Shown here: one piece after another, positions 37,745 to 38,658 of the stretch
Layout: each line of letters starts with the position of its first letter
Position numbering within the stretch: the stretch's first letter is position 1
Assembly (NCBI RefSeq): GCF_000424985.1
Contig: NZ_AUKX01000049.1
Coordinates: 1-38,658, forward strand
Direction: 5' to 3'
Source: Arenibacter latericius DSM 15913
Lineage (GTDB): Bacteria > Bacteroidota > Bacteroidia > Flavobacteriales > Flavobacteriaceae
DNA: 38,658 nt
Program-made: the position numbers and the translations under genes
Notes under the pieces: model-generated
What the model was told of the DNA's origin: nothing
Database searches by the model: none
Seen by the model: only the letters and a program-made list of their open reading frames with translations

Positions 37745-37756
37745 AGCTAAAGTTTT

Positions 37757-37862
37757 AAGTAAGTGCTACTTATTACTTACTTGAAATATGAAATAAATAG
37801 TAGCCTTGTAATTATGAGAAAAATAATCGAGAGTATATCCTTAGTATAGTCGTATACTAAGG
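37757..37862. repeat. Two perfect hairpins between Pmp3 and DUF421
   Basis: AAGTAAGT (37757-37764) pairs with ACTTACTT (37775-37782). CCTTAGTATA (37839-37848) pairs with TATACTAAGG (37853-37862) around a 4-nt loop. The second lies 27 bp past the stop of the DUF421 frame and could end or stabilise its transcript, but it has no T-run. Confidence 0.7.
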
Positions 37863-37889
37863 AATTAGGAATTCTATCATTGTAACTTA

Positions 37890-38318
37890 TTAATTACTTA
37901 TAACTCCTTTTAAAAGTCGGTCGTCAATATCTTTTTCTACCGATCCGTGGAGTACAGTGATATCCCCCGTGGTTTCCAGAATTACTGCTTTTACTTCAGA
38001 AAACTGAAGCACATTTGCTTCTCTAAGCTTAGCATAAAGATCTTCCTCACTTAAATTGTTGGAGTAAAGATTGTCATATAAAATAGTCTCCCTATCCATA
38101 AGGAGCATAGGACTATTACTAGCTAAGTTGCTAAACCAATTAAACTTTAAGGTGAGTTTAGAGAATAGTGTTTGGAAACCTAGGATAAAACCAATAGCCA
38201 TTCCACTTTTTATAATAGATGGATTGGCACTAAGTACAGTGCTTGCTAATACAGAACCAATGGCTATAGTGGACGCAAAATCTATACTCGAAATTTTAGC
38301 AAAGGATCTAACCCGCAT
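37890..38318 (-). pseudogene. DUF421 (YetF/YcaP-like) membrane protein, 5'-truncated by an insertion sequence
   Basis: The frame encodes 142 residues. It starts inside the family's usual first cytoplasmic loop (RSFAKISSIDFASTIAIGSVLAS), continues through two transmembrane segments, and ends with the soluble domain (LLMDRETILYDNLYSNNLSEEDLYAKLREANV, then VKAVILETTGDITVLHG). Intact members carry about 40 more residues, with a first transmembrane helix, before this point. The in-frame TGA just upstream of the ATG excludes extension. The ATG and the next two codons appear to come from the end of the IS element, so the gene is probably broken. It could still be made as a shortened protein. Confidence 0.7.
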
Positions 38319-38658
38319 TATTCACCAAGAGTTTTTTCTTCAAGGAATTTGAGGATAAATTTTGCATTCCCTGGATTAAGGTAATTTTCCGGGATAGTTT
38401 TCCAGCTGTTAGATGAACCTTCTGTAAATTTTAGTGCAGATATGACTATTTTTAGTCCTGATATTGTTGAAATTTCCCGATAAGGCATAGGTATCCCAAG
38501 ACTGATAAACAGTGAGATGAGTAACTTTTAGCCAGAGAGCAATTCCTGGAATAGATGCTGGTACACAAAGGCTTTGGAGAGCCGGTAATAAATTCTTCTT
38601 TTGGTTATTTTAATGGTAGCACCTATTTTCAGCAGGTGAGTCCTAATGCTGCTGATCT
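38308..38658 (-). mobile_element. 3' end of an IS1380-like insertion sequence (continues beyond the window)
   Basis: The right edge holds the C terminus of a transposase on the minus strand. The element's terminal sequence is proposed to begin at CTAACCCGCATTATTCAC (38308-38325), at the point where the DUF421 homology stops. IS1380 elements usually duplicate 4 bp; GGAT at 38304-38307 would be the copy on this side. The 220 bp between the transposase stop and the proposed end is noncoding, apart from a 56-codon frame (38318-38488) of no recognisable kind. The other end lies outside the window. Confidence 0.55.
38528..38658 (-). CDS. IS1380-family transposase, C-terminal fragment (partial)
   Basis: Forty-two residues and a stop are visible. 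The stretch IRTHLLKIGATIKITKRRIYYRLS, then a hydrophobic segment with LFQELLSG, matches the end of IS1380-type DDE transposases, where the final residues read as (I/L)RxxLLKIGA followed by a basic stretch and a LF segment. Only the tail is present, so the DDE residues cannot be checked. The family call rests on pattern recognition and could be another IS4-clan family. Confidence 0.55.
   Translation of the reverse strand, partial: ISSIRTHLLKIGATIKITKRRIYYRLSKAFVYQHLFQELLSG

Noticed and set aside
38318-38488. 56-codon minus-strand frame ending TAA, overlapping the DUF421 ATG (TAATG)
   Set aside because: The overlap imitates translational coupling, but the frame lies wholly between the transposase stop and the proposed IS end, has no family resemblance and the DUF421 core starts downstream. 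If the IS call is wrong, this frame deserves a second look.

Overview
The window looks like a chromosomal segment of a low-GC marine-type member of the Flavobacteriaceae (Bacteroidota). Supporting signs are AT-rich intergenic DNA, promoters of the Bacteroidota form TAnnTTTG, weak ribosome binding sites, many lipoproteins with a loose lipobox, a 390-residue LeuA without the usual C-terminal regulatory domain, and flavobacterial conserved hypotheticals. The genus cannot be fixed from sequence reading alone. I see no tRNA, rRNA, CRISPR array, phage or plasmid functions.

Layout, left to right. 1-2942 (minus): the cut-off 5' end of a secreted repeat protein, a LytTR regulator with a degenerate receiver domain, and a thioesterase paired with a glutaminyl-peptide cyclotransferase lipoprotein. 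3153-4961 (plus): the small SRP RNA, a short-chain dehydrogenase, and a fructose-6-phosphate aldolase/transaldolase with a terminator. 4962-5961: about 1 kb without a credible gene, hairpin-rich and bounded by a 13-bp inverted repeat. 5962-12917: a thioredoxin-fold lipoprotein without CxxC (minus), an ABC-F ATPase (plus), a two-helix membrane protein and pheT (both minus). 13147-20091: a TlpA-like lipoprotein with intact CxxC, the leuA-leuB pair, a conserved helical-repeat hypothetical, and an RluA pseudouridine synthase paired with panB.

20594-29949 is a plus-strand run: a sugar porter with a GH32 fructan hydrolase, a Kef-type antiporter with a universal-stress-like cytoplasmic tail, a glycerophosphodiesterase with an alkaline-phosphatase-superfamily phosphodiesterase, and a double-Usp protein with a helical tail. 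30081-32057 (minus) is a TetR-type regulator with an ABC1/UbiB-like kinase. 32551-34887 (plus) is a 778-residue surface lipoprotein: an N-terminal region with Cys and Gln motifs resembling thioester adhesin domains, then five tandem 112-residue repeats. 35197-36504 is a solitary CapK-like adenylate-forming enzyme. 36793-38318 holds stress-type small proteins (PA2169/DUF2383, Pmp3/YqaE, DUF421). The right edge is the 3' end of an IS1380-like insertion sequence that appears to have removed the 5' part of the DUF421 gene.

Most of the window is ordinary core metabolism and housekeeping. The best candidates for something new are the thioester-like repeat lipoprotein (32551-34887), the inverted-repeat-bounded noncoding element (4991-5891), the IS/DUF421 junction at about 38308, and the asymmetric active sites of the ABC-F protein.
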